A DNA stretch of 64,000 nucleotides, taken from the NCBI RefSeq assembly GCF_030936135.1, contig NC_082611.1:620001-684000 (forward strand), written 5' to 3'. Made by a program: the position numbers and the translations under genes. The notes below the pieces were generated by a model that saw only the letters and a program-made list of their open reading frames with translations, searched no databases and was not told the DNA's origin. This document shows positions 24,729 to 37,327 of the stretch, piece by piece (position 1 is the first letter of the stretch; each line of letters begins with the position of its first letter). Source of the stretch: Gavia stellata (lineage: Eukaryota > Chordata > Aves > Gaviiformes > Gaviidae).

Positions 24729-25365
24729 CTACTTATCACTTTCTTCCTGCTCCCACTGGAAATCTTGGCCCGTCATTTGGTAAAACATGACATTGAACGG
24801 TTTGTAAAACTTCCGCAGTCTGTGGATGACGTCTGGGTCTATTTTGGGATGAGTTCGACCCTTGGACTTCCCCAAGCACCGGGGAGCACTGCTGTCCTCT
24901 GGCTTCTTTAGACAGGGGAACCCCTTGGTTTTATTAAAATAAAAATGTTTCTCTGTCACAATCCTCTTGAGGCCTAAGAAGTCCTGGACCTTGGCCATTT
25001 CCCCGGCTGGGTCAGTGATGAGCCTCTCGCCACTGACAAAAAGGATTTGGGAGAGAGGGAAGTACTGGAGCCAGTTCTCCAAGTGCAGGGCATAGATCCC
25101 AATGCGGATTGCACTCCAGGAGGCATCAATCAGCCCCAGGGTCCGGTTCTTGAAGGCCAGCACCTCAAAGGTGGGGATCTCTGGCTTCTTGGAGAGCGTC
25201 TGTGTGTAGTCCGAGATGGCCCGGGTGACCGGGTTCCTCACTACCACGATCAGCTTCGTGTCCTTGGCCATGGAGTGAATGCGCCGGGGGGCCTCGTTGG
25301 TCACGAAGTAGCTGGGGGTCTTCTCCATGGTGATCTGGCCATCCAGAGTCTTGGGCATCACGTTC
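24729..25365 (-). CDS. HS3ST4: Heparan sulfate glucosamine 3-O-sulfotransferase 4, last coding exon (partial gene)
   Basis: Seen: 211 codons plus TAG, opening with the third base of a split Arg codon (phase 2 intron). Family knowledge: 3-O-sulfotransferases are Golgi type II membrane enzymes that move sulfate from PAPS to the 3-OH of glucosamine in heparan sulfate. The exon carries the EKTPSYF segment (exon residues 14-20), the PAPS 3'-phosphate motif [17 protein letters not shown] (37-53), FVSGERL (109-115), the two Cys of the C-terminal disulfide loop (151 and 163) followed by GKSKGR (165-170), and two N-glycosylation sequons (NRT 73, NKT 144). RNP rather than RDP, the LENWLQYFP segment and the acidic tail QWEQEESDK fit HS3ST4 better than HS3ST3A1/3B1 or HS3ST2, judged from memory. 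Family members end about here, so the C-terminus is complete. The N-terminal part (membrane anchor, linker, KKGGTR loop) is missing and must lie beyond the right edge. Paralog assignment is an inference; the family is certain. Confidence 0.93.
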
Positions 25366-25396
25366 CTGCACAGAAGCAGAGGAGGGGTGGTTAGCA
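25366..25396 (-). other. Splice acceptor, polypyrimidine tract and branch point of the HS3ST4 terminal exon
   Basis: On the minus strand the exon is preceded by a pyrimidine-rich stretch ending in TGTGCAG, with AG at 25367-25366. A TGCTAAC branch-point match lies at 25396-25390, its branch A at 25391, 26 nt from the exon. The homology of the protein to the family begins exactly here: upstream codons ([10 protein letters not shown]) do not belong to it. This fixes the exon start at 25365. Confidence 0.88.
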
Positions 25397-25549
25397 AGGG
25401 GCCAGGCATGGGTGGACACATCAGTGTCCCTCCTGCCCCATGCAGATGTTGGCGGGATGTTCAGGAGGAGGGATGCTGCCACACCTGCAGGCCCTGGAGA
25501 CCAAAGCACTTCTGGCTTTGTTTTTTCTCAGACCCTGGACATGGTGGGC

Positions 25550-26130
25550 ACCTGAAGTGTTAAATCAGCCTTGGTAACACATTATACAGTCAATTCGCCA
25601 TAGGCATATGTAGACAAAAGTTAATTGACAATAAACCTGTACAATACCTGTCTGTTCAGCAAGCCATCTGCTTCCATTTGCTCAATTAAGCCTATTCACT
25701 TCAGAGCCTTGTACCAGAGTGGTGCAGTTAGGATTACACAAGACCTTTTTGTTATGATGACATGCTTTTAAATGTCTCAGCTAATAAAACTTAATACAGA
25801 ATAAGATCCCTTGCTTCTAGTACAATAATTAAATTTATTTACTATCTTGTGTGTGAGAAAGAATGACTTTTCTTTTATCTCTAATTCACATGCTCTGTCA
25901 ATAATTAATTGCTGCTGGGTTTTGAGCTTCCTGTGCAAGCACTTTTATTAGCCAAAAGGAATTTGCCTACTGGATAAATTAGCATGTAGCAAGACTTTCC
26001 TGGATAGCATATTACCATACTGTAAAATGAAACTGCAGTGAGATAGCATTTATATCTAAGAAAATGAAGAGGTAAATGCTTGTCCCAGCTGCCCCCAGTT
26101 AAAGATTATCATAGCAAGCCAGAAGGTATT
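25550..26130. promoter_or_regulatory. AT-rich intronic island next to the terminal exon, candidate conserved element
   Basis: AT-rich unique sequence with TTAATTGACAATAAACC (about 25621-25637), CTCAATTAAGCC, and AATAATTAATTGCTG near 25900-25914. It starts about 190 bp upstream (gene sense) of the exon. It may regulate HS3ST4, but this is inferred from composition and position only. Confidence 0.35.
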
Positions 26131-26319
26131 AAATGATGTCTCCTGCAAGAGCATTACAGCCTCTTTCACACCTCCTCAGCTGCTGGGTGCTGGAGAGGCT
26201 GGAGAGCAGTGCCACAAGCCAGGCACCTACCCACCTCCCACTCCTGCACATGCCGTGGCCACGGCTGCGGGCAGCCCCAGCCCTGCCACCATGCCCCCTG
26301 CCCCGCCAGGCTCCGCTCC

Positions 26320-26560
26320 AGCACCCGCTCTGTCGTCCGCAATAGAGATGCCCAGGTGGGAAACTGGCTGGATCCCGAAAGCCGTGAAACGCCCCAGCTC
26401 ACCTGCTGGCCAGGACCCACGCGGGCGCTGACCCATGCAGCGCAGAGGGAGCACCGCCGGCCCCCGCCGCCCTTCCCAGCACGGACCGGGTGAGGTGAGA
26501 CAACGCAGGAGGCTGCGGAGCCGCGGCGCCCACGTGTACAACCATGTCTGCTGGAGCACT
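26320..26560. promoter_or_regulatory. Intronic CpG-rich patch 1 kb upstream of the terminal exon
   Basis: About 20 CpG within 170 bases (26370-26540), ending in a CACGTG E-box near 26531. It lies inside intron 1, about 1 kb 5' of the HS3ST4 terminal exon. The translated frames do not resemble the HS3ST4 first exon, so it is not that exon. It could be an internal promoter or a simple GC-rich patch. Confidence 0.35.
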
Positions 26561-28490
26561 CCCGTGCAAGGGTTTCCGTACCCACAGTGTACCTGTTCAA
26601 AGGTTTCACAGGCGCAGTATTGACTGCTTCTTAAGTGCGTTTTAACGGTATTTTTATCTTAAGCCTTTCAAATACTCATGCCCAGGCACACCCACACGCG
26701 GCATAGTTTGTTTAACCTGTTGTTGGCTAATTTGCCCCGAAAACACAGTGCCTGATGGTGCTGCTGCCTGGGAGGCACGAGGAGGAGTGGTGTCCCAGGA
26801 AGTATTTGCTGCACTGGTCAAGTCTCCTGCAGCAGACGCAGAGGATGGCGATGCTCAGGGTCTTGCAGGATTATCCCTTCACATTGCAACTATTTTTAGT
26901 ACAAACATATGGTGAGGAAACAATGTGAATAGGCTGGAAATGGTTCTGTAAGAGCACCTTGGACACCGGCGACCACAGTGATGCTGACGTCAAACTGCCG
27001 AGCCCCAGGAAACAGCCATTTCAGGAATTCCGCAGCTGAAGCCTGCAAGCAGAAGTGGCTGTCAGGCAAGGCCCAGCAAGATTTGCCTGTCAGTGTTGCC
27101 TCGAATTTGTGACTGCTAAATGCATCAGCTTGCTTTAAACCTCCCTGTAATTTGTGCATTTATTGCTGGTGTAATCCATCTAACAGGGCTTGTTTTGCCA
27201 AGGTGCTGCTGGAGGGGGTGCTGGACCTCTTGTCAAGGCAAGAGCGAAGGTGGGTTTAGTGCTGCCACAGGGCTGCTCGTGCCTTCACCACTTTTGGGTG
27301 AGGAGGCCAGCGGGGTCCTGTGGCTCCCCCTCTCCTGCAGTCAGCACCTTTCCCGTTGAAAAGTTTCTGGCTGAGTCCTGGCAATGGGGGTTTGTAGGGG
27401 AGCAGGGCTGCAGGACTCCAGCTCACCCATTTCAGGGCCAGCACACCGGTGGCCATGCCCTGCCAGGGAGCTCGTCTCTCCAGCATCGTGTCCCACCAGA
27501 GCTGTCTTCCCAATGTGTCAGGGTGTCTGCAGTCCCATCTGCTGCGCAGAGCACTTCAGTGCTTTGACCCTGTCTTCCATCAGCCGTCTGAGTAGCAGTG
27601 ATGTGCAAGGAGCAAGGATTAGTCAGAATGATGCCTCTTGAGGTATTTCATTTTAAGAAAAGCCTGAACAAATTAAGAGGGATGCAAGCACTTGGGGACT
27701 GCAGATGCTGCAGAATTACAGACTGGCTTTCCTGGGGGGGGATCCAGCACTCAGATTTAACAGCTGTGTAGGAAGGAAGCATCTATTATGGCTATCTACA
27801 AACAGCAAGGCCCACAGCGCGATCAGGGATTGAGTCCTCAGGTGCTCACTGCTGTACAAATAGGCTGCCCTTCTTGTGAGCGTGAGGTTGTATAAGGGAA
27901 TGGTGCAAGAAAAGTGCTTAGAAAATGAGACCGAGAGGTTGAACAACATGGGCAGGCAGCACTTGCCCCGAGGAGGAGGACTGGAGCAGAAGTGCTCCCC
28001 GCTGCTCTCTGAAAGCATTTGATGGGCAGGAGAGCATCGCTGACGGCTGGAGCAGGACTTCCCCTCCCCAGGGCTGTGTGCAGCACCCATGCTCCAGCTT
28101 GCCACCCCAGCTGGGGGCAGTGGCCAGCTGGGCACAGGGACCACCGGCTGCAGGGATCAGCATCTGACAGCCGACCCTGCAAGGGCGTCCCGCCAAACTC
28201 CCGGAGCTGCACTGGGGCTCACCCCGCTTCTCAGTGTCTGCATGATTCTGACTGGTGTTTGTATTCCCACGGAAATTGCATTCACTCAGCAGCATGTCTC
28301 TGAGAGCGACTGGCGAAAGATAACCCTCAATTTCAGGATGTGACCCACTGTAGAAATCTCCCCGCTGCAGAGTCCCACTCACTGGCCTTGGCGGGCGCTG
28401 CCTTTGCATGCACAGCGAGCTTGCAGTGCACCAGTCCTTTCCATGTCGCCTTCAAAATACAAGCGTGGCCGTGTAAAATTTCCCGTTTGA

Positions 28491-28505
28491 TTTTTTTTTT
28501 TTTTT
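28491..28505. repeat. Poly(T) run of 15
   Basis: It is followed by AAAAA on the plus strand. It could be the poly(A) tail of an old minus-strand retroposed fragment, but no recognisable body or target-site duplication was seen. Confidence 0.8.
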
Positions 28506-30164
28506 AAAAAGTATTGCTTAACAAACTTGGAACTGAAATGCTAAAATTTCTGCATGGAAATTAGGTCTCGGTCTTGATGTGACAGAGCGGTGAAAGGCAG
28601 GAGGAGGGGCTGAACGGGAGGAGGGCTGGCGGCTGCTGGGGGCTGCCACAGGCAGCACTGCTCTGTGCAGCTGCTCTCGCAGCCCCAGTGCCAATTGCCG
28701 GCAGTGGAAGAGGGGGAGTGATCCACCTCCAGCAAGGACGAGGGCCATGATCATGGGGTGACCATTCCCCTCAGCAGCAGCAGACACCCCGGGCCCAGCC
28801 TCGCAGGTGCGACTCGCTGGTGGGACCCGGCGTTGAGCCCACGCCAGCAGCCAATGCGGCAAGCTAAACTATCTTGTAAAAGCTGTTTAGACAAACGGCA
28901 CCGAAGACCAGGCCAGCAAGGACCTCTGAGCAGTGACTCCATTTCCCTGCTACCAGGATCTCCCTTCGGATCAGGCGTTTTGCTCAGAACATACTCAGCT
29001 GCAGGGGCTCAATCACTCCCTGCCGTCACCACCCTCTGCTGCACTCACTCACTTGTCTGGAGAAGCATGAACAGCACAGTGATATTGCTGGCTGCGGTTC
29101 TCCCCACCACGTCCTATCTAGCCCCAACCTGGCAGTGCTCCCAGTGTTGCCGTTTCCTTCCCGCTGCTGCATCATCTGTCATGGACCCAGATGCCAGGAG
29201 GCAATGCCACTCCTGGCTGTGCTGGCTGAGGTTTAGCCATGGCACTCTTCTGCATGTTGCAACCTGCTCCTCCAGCAAGGATGACTCAGGTGTGGTGCTA
29301 CATTGATCTCGCCAGGGTCCAGGCTGCAGCCCTTGGGGCAGCATCTGGCACTGGAAACCACTTTGGCAGTGGCTGGAGGCGGTTTCCAGCCCTGTTGGGA
29401 CGAGCACTGCAGGCAGACTAAGCCACAATCCCTGCCCTGAAGAGCTTCCAGAAGAGTGGGAGCCTGCGAGGAGGAGCAGCAGCCAAACCATGCAGGAGCC
29501 AGAACCTATGGCTGTCCTTGGGGCTGTGTGATCAGCCTCAGAGAACATGCAGAGGAGTGAGGCAAAGAACTGAGACCAGGGAATAAAGGCACTTCCAATC
29601 CAGTGACTTTGCCCAGGGTGCTCCCAGAACAGGTTTCTATTGAACCATTAATTACCAAAATCAATGTGTTACTCTTTTGTTCCTTGCTCCACAAAACAGT
29701 TATTTTAGCATCGGTTATAGATAGTAATTTGTATGCATTTCCTTTTTAATGGATTCTCTCACAAGCTAGCAACAGACCATGTTTTACCCTGCTGCTTGCT
29801 GTCCTGTGCTAACACCCAGAGCACCTCCAGAGTACTGGAGCTGCCAGCCCCCAGGGATGGAGGTACCACAGTCTGGATGGTGGCTGGAGTTTTCCTGCCA
29901 GGTCACCTGTCTTTGACACCGGTCAGCAATGGGAGCCCCTGAGAAAGGACAGAGAATCTCTCAAACAGCTATGGGATTACTCTGCCCATGCTCCTTTCCT
30001 CCTGATTCCTATAACTGAAGATTTAATGAAGTCCTGAAGCAGAAAGTTTTAATATTGCTTCCCAATCTCTGTAGTTAGTGGCAACTCCAGATATGGTTAA
30101 CATGCACAGAGGTGTCCAGTCTTTCCTGTGTCTTGCTAAATTCTGTGCTCAAAGACATCAAGCA

Positions 30165-30188
30165 GCAACAGGGTCCGCAACAGGGTCC
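30165..30188. repeat. 12-bp tandem duplication
   Basis: GCAACAGGGTCC is repeated exactly twice, head to tail. It is a minor slippage product. Confidence 0.9.
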
Positions 30189-30964
30189 ATGGACTCGTCC
30201 CTCAGTGCTCGGGCAGCGTTTAACCTTTGTGCCAGGTCTGTATTCACTGCTGTCCTGCTCTGTGAGGATGGGAGAACAGAGCTCTCCGCCTTCTCCCTTT
30301 ATCCCAACCTTTATTTTACACCATGGTAAAGCTTGAAAGGGTTGGGCCAGCTCCGATGCTCCCTTTGCCAGCTGTCCACAGGAATACTGAAGGTCTCAGT
30401 TCATGGCAGGTTCTCCAGAAGCATCCCTTCCAAGCCAGGGGCATGTTTGATCCCGAGCTGATAACGGGGTGAAGCCCTGGGCGGGCTGACCCGGGGCTGT
30501 CGTTAAAGCCTCTGCTGCTGGGAACTTCGATCAGCGCTTTGAGACAAGAGGGCCAAACGCAACCAATGGGATTGCAGTGAACCCGTGGCATGTGGCACTA
30601 CCGGGAACGGGAAGAGGCAGCTCTGATTTTTGAGTGAAGAGGGCATCAGCAGGGACAGTGGCGGCCTGGATAACAGGAGAAGGAGCAGCATCCCGCTACC
30701 TTGCTGGACTACCAGGCAAACACAAAACACCGTTACCCCGTACTGTTCAATTACCCTGACACCCGCACAACAGCACTGCACACTTGTTTGTGCTGTCTCA
30801 GACAGGACAAGCTGTTTTCCTATGCAATTGTCTGAGCAGAAGGAGGGACCAGCACAGGCAGAATTGGCTGGTGTATGCTCCTCTGAGTCAGACACCCTGG
30901 CAGCATGCAGCAGGCTGTCAAATGTCAAAATGTGGCGATTATGAGATGCTAAAAGCTCTGCTGG

Positions 30965-31062
30965 ACTAGGAGCGATGGAATCCCAGACAATAGGGCTCGA
31001 GGGGACCATTGCCATCGTCTGCTCTGACCCTCTGCATCGCACAGGCAGACCTGCCCCGGCCC
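30965..31062 (+). mobile_element. Possible degraded CR1-type LINE 3' fragment
   Basis: The stretch reads like the conserved '...ATAGG.CT.GA.GGGACC...GTC...CT.TGACC' block near the 3' end of old amniote CR1 elements, with AGGGCTCGAGGGGACC at about 30990-31005 and TGCATCGCACAGGCAGACC following. Similarity is by eye only. The terminal 8-bp CR1 repeats are absent, so this would be an old truncated copy. Confidence 0.35.
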
Positions 31063-34000
31063 TCCGGAGCACTGCCTCTACCAGCACATCTGCTCTGCAG
31101 CAAAGAGCTCCGGGGAGCGGAGGGGCCAGGCGGCCTCGGGGGAGCTCCCGGGGTTAGTTATCACCACTCACTGCTGCTTAGCACCTCGGCTGCAGTGTGA
31201 ATTGCTCTAGCCACAGCCTCTAGCTTATTGGTTTTCTTGTAATACATCTTTGTATCTGGAATCTCTCCTAGCTGACAAGATGCTGTTCTGCAAATAAGTG
31301 CCTGTGGACTCTCAAACTAAAAGCTAAGAGCAAACGGGGGCTGGCTGGGCCTCTGCCCCCTGTGCCAATGCTTGGGCCGTGCAATCAGACCAGAGGCTGT
31401 AACTGATGGTATTTGTGCTGCATTTGCCCCTGCTCCCCCCGACCAGCATCTCCCTGGCACTCTGAGCCACCTGCAGCTGCTGGGACGTTTGGGCAGATTC
31501 CCAAGGACCCGGTACTTGCACAAGCCTTCGTTTGCTTTGTATTATGGATTGTGTCTGTGGTTTGTGGCTTTTTAGATGACAATGCTTTAAAGAGATGAAA
31601 ATCAATCAGAATTCAGAGGAAGTACTGCTGCTCTCCTTCACCCATACTACCAGCTCCTGCCCATCCTGCCGCTGGCAGGGCTGGGTGGCTGCCAGGAGCA
31701 GGGTTCCTTCTCCTTCCAGGCACTGCCATGCCATGGCAATAGTCCCTTCACAGACACTTTGTAAACAAAGAGTTTGGTCCCCTCTGCTCTAGGGTCAGGG
31801 CAAGATGACTGTCTTGCCTTTAATATTATACTTACTTAGCTTTTACTTTAAATTATGGTTTCAATAAGCTGTTGCAAAAAACCCCGCAAACCTCTAAGCC
31901 TTTTCTCTATGGTGGGGATGCTTCAGACTACACTGGAAGCAAGTTGTAGTGGCTGACGTTCAAGTATAAAACAAACACACCAGGGGTTTATAAAAGAAGC
32001 ACGAACAAACTATTAGTTACAATGGCCCCTTCAGATAATGTTATCACAATAAACAGGAGCCAAGAAATTGCAGAGCTAATAATCTGAAAGTGTCGCCACA
32101 TTTAAGGACTGTGTTTAATTCCATGCACAATAAAGACAAATGGATAGATAGGTTGGCACTGAGGAGAGACAGCAGGGAAGTAGCGATCAAGGAAAACAGG
32201 AGGAAAAGCAGATTCAGCTTTTGCTGTACGGTTTTAAGGATAACACTGGGAGCTGCAGTGTGTCCTCGACACAGCCCTTGCCCTGCAGAGCACCAGAACT
32301 ACCGCAGCTCCAGGATGCACACACAGAAATGCCTTTTGCTGAACTCTGCCTGGTTTCAGAGTTACTTTCTAGGCGCTGCCTTTCCTGGGCAGGCACATGG
32401 ACCGCCTTGCTGAGCTCCCACAGTGCAAAGGCAGCTGTGAAGGAGGCTTGAGCCTGCTAGCCCCAAGAACCAGCACATCCTGCACACATCCTGCTCACGC
32501 AATAGCTGTTGCCAAGCACACAGCAGAGAACAATACACGGCACCACCAGCTCCTGTTGCTGAGAATAGCAAGGGTATTAAACCTGGAGCAGCTGAGCCTC
32601 TGGCTCGGCAGGAATACTCCTCAGAGCAGGTAACCTTCACAGAGCTGCTGCCATGTGCTCTGCCCTAATTGTACACGTGCCGACAGAATGCTAACCGGCT
32701 CCGCACACTCGGGCAGGACGCAACGCTCCGGATCACTCTCCTCCCACGGCTGCTGCAGAGCTCTTTGCCATGCTGGGCCCGGGCTTTGCTCCTGGGCAGG
32801 ACTGCATTGCCTCTTGGACATGCTTTGGCTTTTCTTGCAGTGTTTCTTTCCCTTTCGATGCCAGGCTGGTTGCTGAAGAGACACCGCCATGCTGCTGACC
32901 ACCTCCGCAGAGCAGCCCAGGAGATGAAGTGCTGGAACGGGACACGTCTGCTCGTGGCTCTGCCACCAGACTCTACTCACCTCCCTCCCCGCCTCTGCCT
33001 CCATTGCTACCCACCTGAAAAAGGGGGGCAACGACAACAAGCCACTTCCCCCTGGAAGGAGCTCCACCACCATCCGGCATCAATGTCTCCTTCACTCAGT
33101 TATGGGTATGGGCGTTGTCTTCGTGCTTATTGGTAGCAGCATCCCTGTGCTGTGCAATGTCAAAATGAAACTTTTATTGCTGTTCCTGGGCTTGGATCCA
33201 GGAATTATCTGGTCCTCACAGCAGATGATCAAATAAGTGTTACTGGGTGCTTGCTTGGGCTTTTGATATTTCTCTCCTTTCCTACTTGTTCCCCAGTGCT
33301 GTGCCCTGGAGGCTAAGGAGGGCCGGGCTGCTCCGCACGCCCTCCCGGCACCCCCACCGCTCCTGCAGCTCCCCAGTCAGACCGGGGACTCGCTGCCATC
33401 GCTTCTGCGAGTTTTTGCTCTGTGCATAAAAACACCCTCCAGGCGCTGCGTGGCGTTGGGCAGGACATCTGGCTCCGGGTCTCCTCCGGCTTGTGGCAAA
33501 GGCCAGCTCTAAGCACTCATTGGGAAAATGTGCTGTAGTAATTGTTCTTAACTGCTGGCTTCAGACAAGCTCTTTATTTTCAAAGGATACATTTTATAAA
33601 TTTGTGAATTTGCGTGTTGCCAAAATCCCCTTGTGGTTTATTTAAATCCAGATTATCTTGTTTATTCCTTCAGTCACAGCTGTCATTTATCTCTGTGTAG
33701 GCAGCTTGTTCACGATGTTGCAGGTTTCCTGCAATCCCACTCAAAAGAAGTCTTTGTTAACTGTATTTTCATGTTCTCAACAAGAGAAAAAAGTTCACAG
33801 CAACTCCCAGCGCTTGGAGAACCACAGAGAAGAACACAGATTTGCACGATTGTGGTCTGAAAGAGGCAATGGCCAGGTGTTGCGACAATGTCACCTGCCC
33901 GTGGAGCTCATCGCTGCTGCTCCTCAGTGTGGAGCAAACATCTGCTTTTGTCTTCTGAAAAGACAAACATGAAGTAATTTTCCTTTTTATTATTAACACA

Positions 34001-37000
34001 TTCCGGTATAATTGCTTGAGCTGTCAGCTGTGACCTGCCAGTAATTCAGCAGGCGTGGGACTTTCAAGGGGAGAACAGCGTTGCAACTGAAGACTGCAAT
34101 ACGCATTAAAAGCAGAACCTATTTGCTGTAAGCCCCCAAGTCAAATCTCTTGTTGAATTTGTTCAAACATAAATTTACAGCTGAATTTACATAGGTTTAA
34201 TGTTTTCTAATCTTTTTGGTCTGTGAATCTATATTCAAGACTGAGTGCATTAGCTTAGAAATATTGTGCTTAACGCTGAAAATAATTTTAATCTCTCCAA
34301 AGTCCAATCCTTTGCACATCGCTAAACCTCAGAATCCAATCCCTTCTAATAAGAGACACAAAACTTGCATCTGTCGCTGCCTAATAGATTCATACTGCTC
34401 TAATTCAAATGGCTTGCACACGTCTGTTAAAAAACATTAAACGCAAATTCTAAAGCACTTTCAGAAAAGTGAGTACCAGTTCAGACTGGGGCTAAAGCAA
34501 AACAAATCTCTCCTGGGAGGCTCACTGAAAGAGTTCCGTGGTTTGTAAGCTGGTGTGAGTCTGTCGGCTGTGGGAGAAGGGGGTGAACCACCCTTCTCTG
34601 TGACTCGAGCTCTGCTCTTGCAAGACTTAATGCCCAAAATTAAGGGCTGCCTGGGACCATTGGTTTCCCTCTCCAAGACAAACAGCTTTCCTTTGTCCCA
34701 GAGTTTGCAAAGCCGTTTGGTGTCCATGCAAAACAATCTCATGAGGGGCAGTTTGAGAGTGCAAGGACACTTCCTTGCTCCGTGCCAGCCATGTCCCTGC
34801 TGAGCTTCTCCCCAGCATCTCCCAGGCTGTGCAGGATCAGGAGCCCAGCACACTACAGCCGGAGCAGGGGGTCCACCCCGGCTCCCACTGCAGCCAGGGG
34901 AGTAAGGTGCAGCCGGGGAGCATCTCGCTGCCCCGCAACAGGGCCAACCGCGTCCCCTCTGCTGCGCTCCCCTCCGGGGCCACTCGCTCCCTCCGGGGCC
35001 GCCCGGAGCAGTCCCTCCCTCAGTAGTGTCAGCCAGGACGCAGAATGGTCCTGTGTTGCCATACCAACGCAGGTGCTAATGCGTGTTGACTAACTGCGAG
35101 CTGATCTGATCAGAGAATGGCAGCATCGAGTTGCTACGGTAACTGAAATGCCAAATTGGAAATCGTGTCAATAGCAAAGGTACCCAAGAGGAGGCAAGCG
35201 TGTGCAGCGGGGCACTGGGCCTGAGCCTGGCCGCAGGCGGCTCGGCAGCCCCAGCGGGCAGCTGCCTGCCCAGGCCGCCCGGAGCTCCTGCTTGTGGGCC
35301 GATGAAACAGCTCAGGACACCGCAGAGGCTCAGCTGCATCCCAGGTGCTGGCCCCGGGACCTCCATTTCATGGGGCACAGCTTCCCTCCTCCCTCCTTCC
35401 CTCTCCTGCTCCCCCACCACTGCTTTCCTCGCAGACATGGCCAGAGGGGTTTGTGCCTCTCATTGCAACAAACCCCAAAGGACAGGGCTCCCCTCCGGCG
35501 ACAGTGCAGGCAGCCTGGGCTCGCGGGGCACGGTCAGCACTGGCTGGGCTCACACCTGTAGGAAGGATGCTGCCTGCAGGCATCATTCGAGCTGCTCTCC
35601 CAGACACTGAGGAAAATGCCTTTGTAGTGCAGTCTATTTCTAATGTGATTTTTCATCATCTCACCCAGTCTAGAGTCCAACAATCACAATGAAAGGGATT
35701 CTGTGTCTCCACAAAATGCAAAATCTTTAACTGCTCATTGGCATGTGCTTAAGTTGGCCTGGATAAGAAGTTACTCCTGAGAGCCCGCTATTGATTCTGT
35801 CAGGGATTCAGAGGTTTTATAGGCATCGCTCAGGATCTCTTTAGTACTTGTACCTTCTTAATGGCTCTCATCGCCAACAGAACTGAAAACATCTCCCTGC
35901 GCGCTGGGAAGCAGCTGAATCCATGCCAGGAGACGGCGCCACGCTGCTGCCATGGGAGCGTGGCTGCACTCCACGGCCAGCCAGGCAAGCCTCCCAGGCA
36001 GTCCTGGGGGGAGAACCCTTCCATGGTTCCTCCAACGCATTTTAGGAGGTGGGGGAGATACCAGGGCTATGGAAAGAGGTGGGTGAACTTCACCCAGGAA
36101 GGCTCCTCTCCTCCTACCACTATGCAACAAAATCAGTGGGCAGCTGGCTGAGTAGCAGACAAAAATATAAATATGCTCTGATTTCACTGGAACCATCTGG
36201 CTCATGCATGATAGGCGGGTAAGAATGCTATAATCATGGAGCAGAGAACTAAGCTGATCCATTAAAGTCTTTTAGCAAAAGCAACTATGGAACCTGTATT
36301 AATCCAGCAATGCTTTGTGAACAGACATCACAAGGTTAGATCCATTCAGTTGCAATTAAAAATAACCCTCTCTGTTCAGGCTGGCTTGGATAGCTATTAC
36401 AGCATTGTGTTCCCCAAAGACTCTCATGTATATAGATTGTTGATGCTCACACAATGCAATCTGAAATTATGATCTTAATGCTAAATCTTGCTTTCTTCTG
36501 TTCTTTCCTCAAGTGGATCTCCTCTGGGATATGGCTGTTGCCTTGTGCAAAAATCCCTTGTCCATCTGACTGCACAGCTCACAAGCAAATTGGACAGTCT
36601 CAGATTAGACAATGCTCCTATGATTTCACTGCCTTCCTAGTGGGGGGTGCCCTTAGCCATCGCCTTCCTCACCAGCAGCCACAGCAAGCACCTAGGGGTG
36701 TACTAACTCCTGAGCTGCCTGGCCTGGCCCAGCAACTCACCTAGAAACGGCCACCAGAGCTCTGCAAGCTCCTGGCACAGCTGGAAGTGCTCAGCACATC
36801 CGTGCTGCCAGACACCATCTCGGGAGGCTCACAAGCACGGCCCTCAGCACCACTTGGCTTCAACTGTGCGAAGCAATCTCAATCCTGTGGACAGAGATGC
36901 ACGTTCAGTGTGACATCATTTTATCAGGGATAAATTTGGCCCAGTCTCTCCAATTTTAGTGTAAGGTTTATTGTTGGTCAGCGCTCAGCCACGAAACAGG

Positions 37001-37245
37001 TTGTGAAAAAGACTGGGAATGCATATTTCTAACCCCACTGCAGTCAAAATTGTTTTGACTAAGCCTCACTACCGTTCTCTACAGAAGCTCTGCAATGCTA
37101 TTCACTGGGAATGTCTCAGTGTCATCTACCAGATTTAATTACTGTATTAATCACAGTTATAGCAAAGCAGCACCAGTCTGAGTGCCCTGCCTCTCACACA
37201 CGTCCTGGAACAGGGACTCACTGACAGAGGCAGAGGTGACTCCTG
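31063..37245. other. Intronic sequence, AT-rich stretches only
   Basis: AT-rich blocks at about 31800-32130, 33530-33700, 33960-34480 and 36140-36500 could hold conserved elements, and GC-rich blocks lie between them. No coding or repeat identity could be assigned. Confidence 0.45.
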
Positions 37246-37327
37246 CCTCCTTTGACTGAGGATGTTCAAGTCAAGGTAGTCTGTTCCTCCTTTGACTGAG
37301 GATGTTCAAGTCAAGGTAGTCTGTTCC
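37246..37327. repeat. Perfect 40-bp tandem duplication
   Basis: Two copies, 37246-37285 and 37286-37325, plus two further matching bases, with no mismatch. The unit begins CCTCCTTTGACTGAGG and ends GGTAGTCTGTT. Perfect identity means a very recent duplication in this lineage or an assembly or read artefact. Confidence 0.95.

Larger units (their letters stand above)
26561..30964. other. Intronic sequence, nothing recognised
   Basis: Unique mixed-composition DNA. No frame resembles a known protein. Only the poly(T) run (28491-28505) and the 12-bp duplication (30165-30188) stand out. Confidence 0.5.

Noticed and set aside
26166..26609. GC-rich minus-strand frame near 26.4 kb as a possible HS3ST4 first exon
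   Set aside because: The translation lacks the membrane anchor and the KKGGTR-type PAPS loop that the first exon must encode.
28491..28505. Poly(T) run as the tail of a retroposed gene copy
   Set aside because: No recognisable body upstream and no target-site duplication seen.
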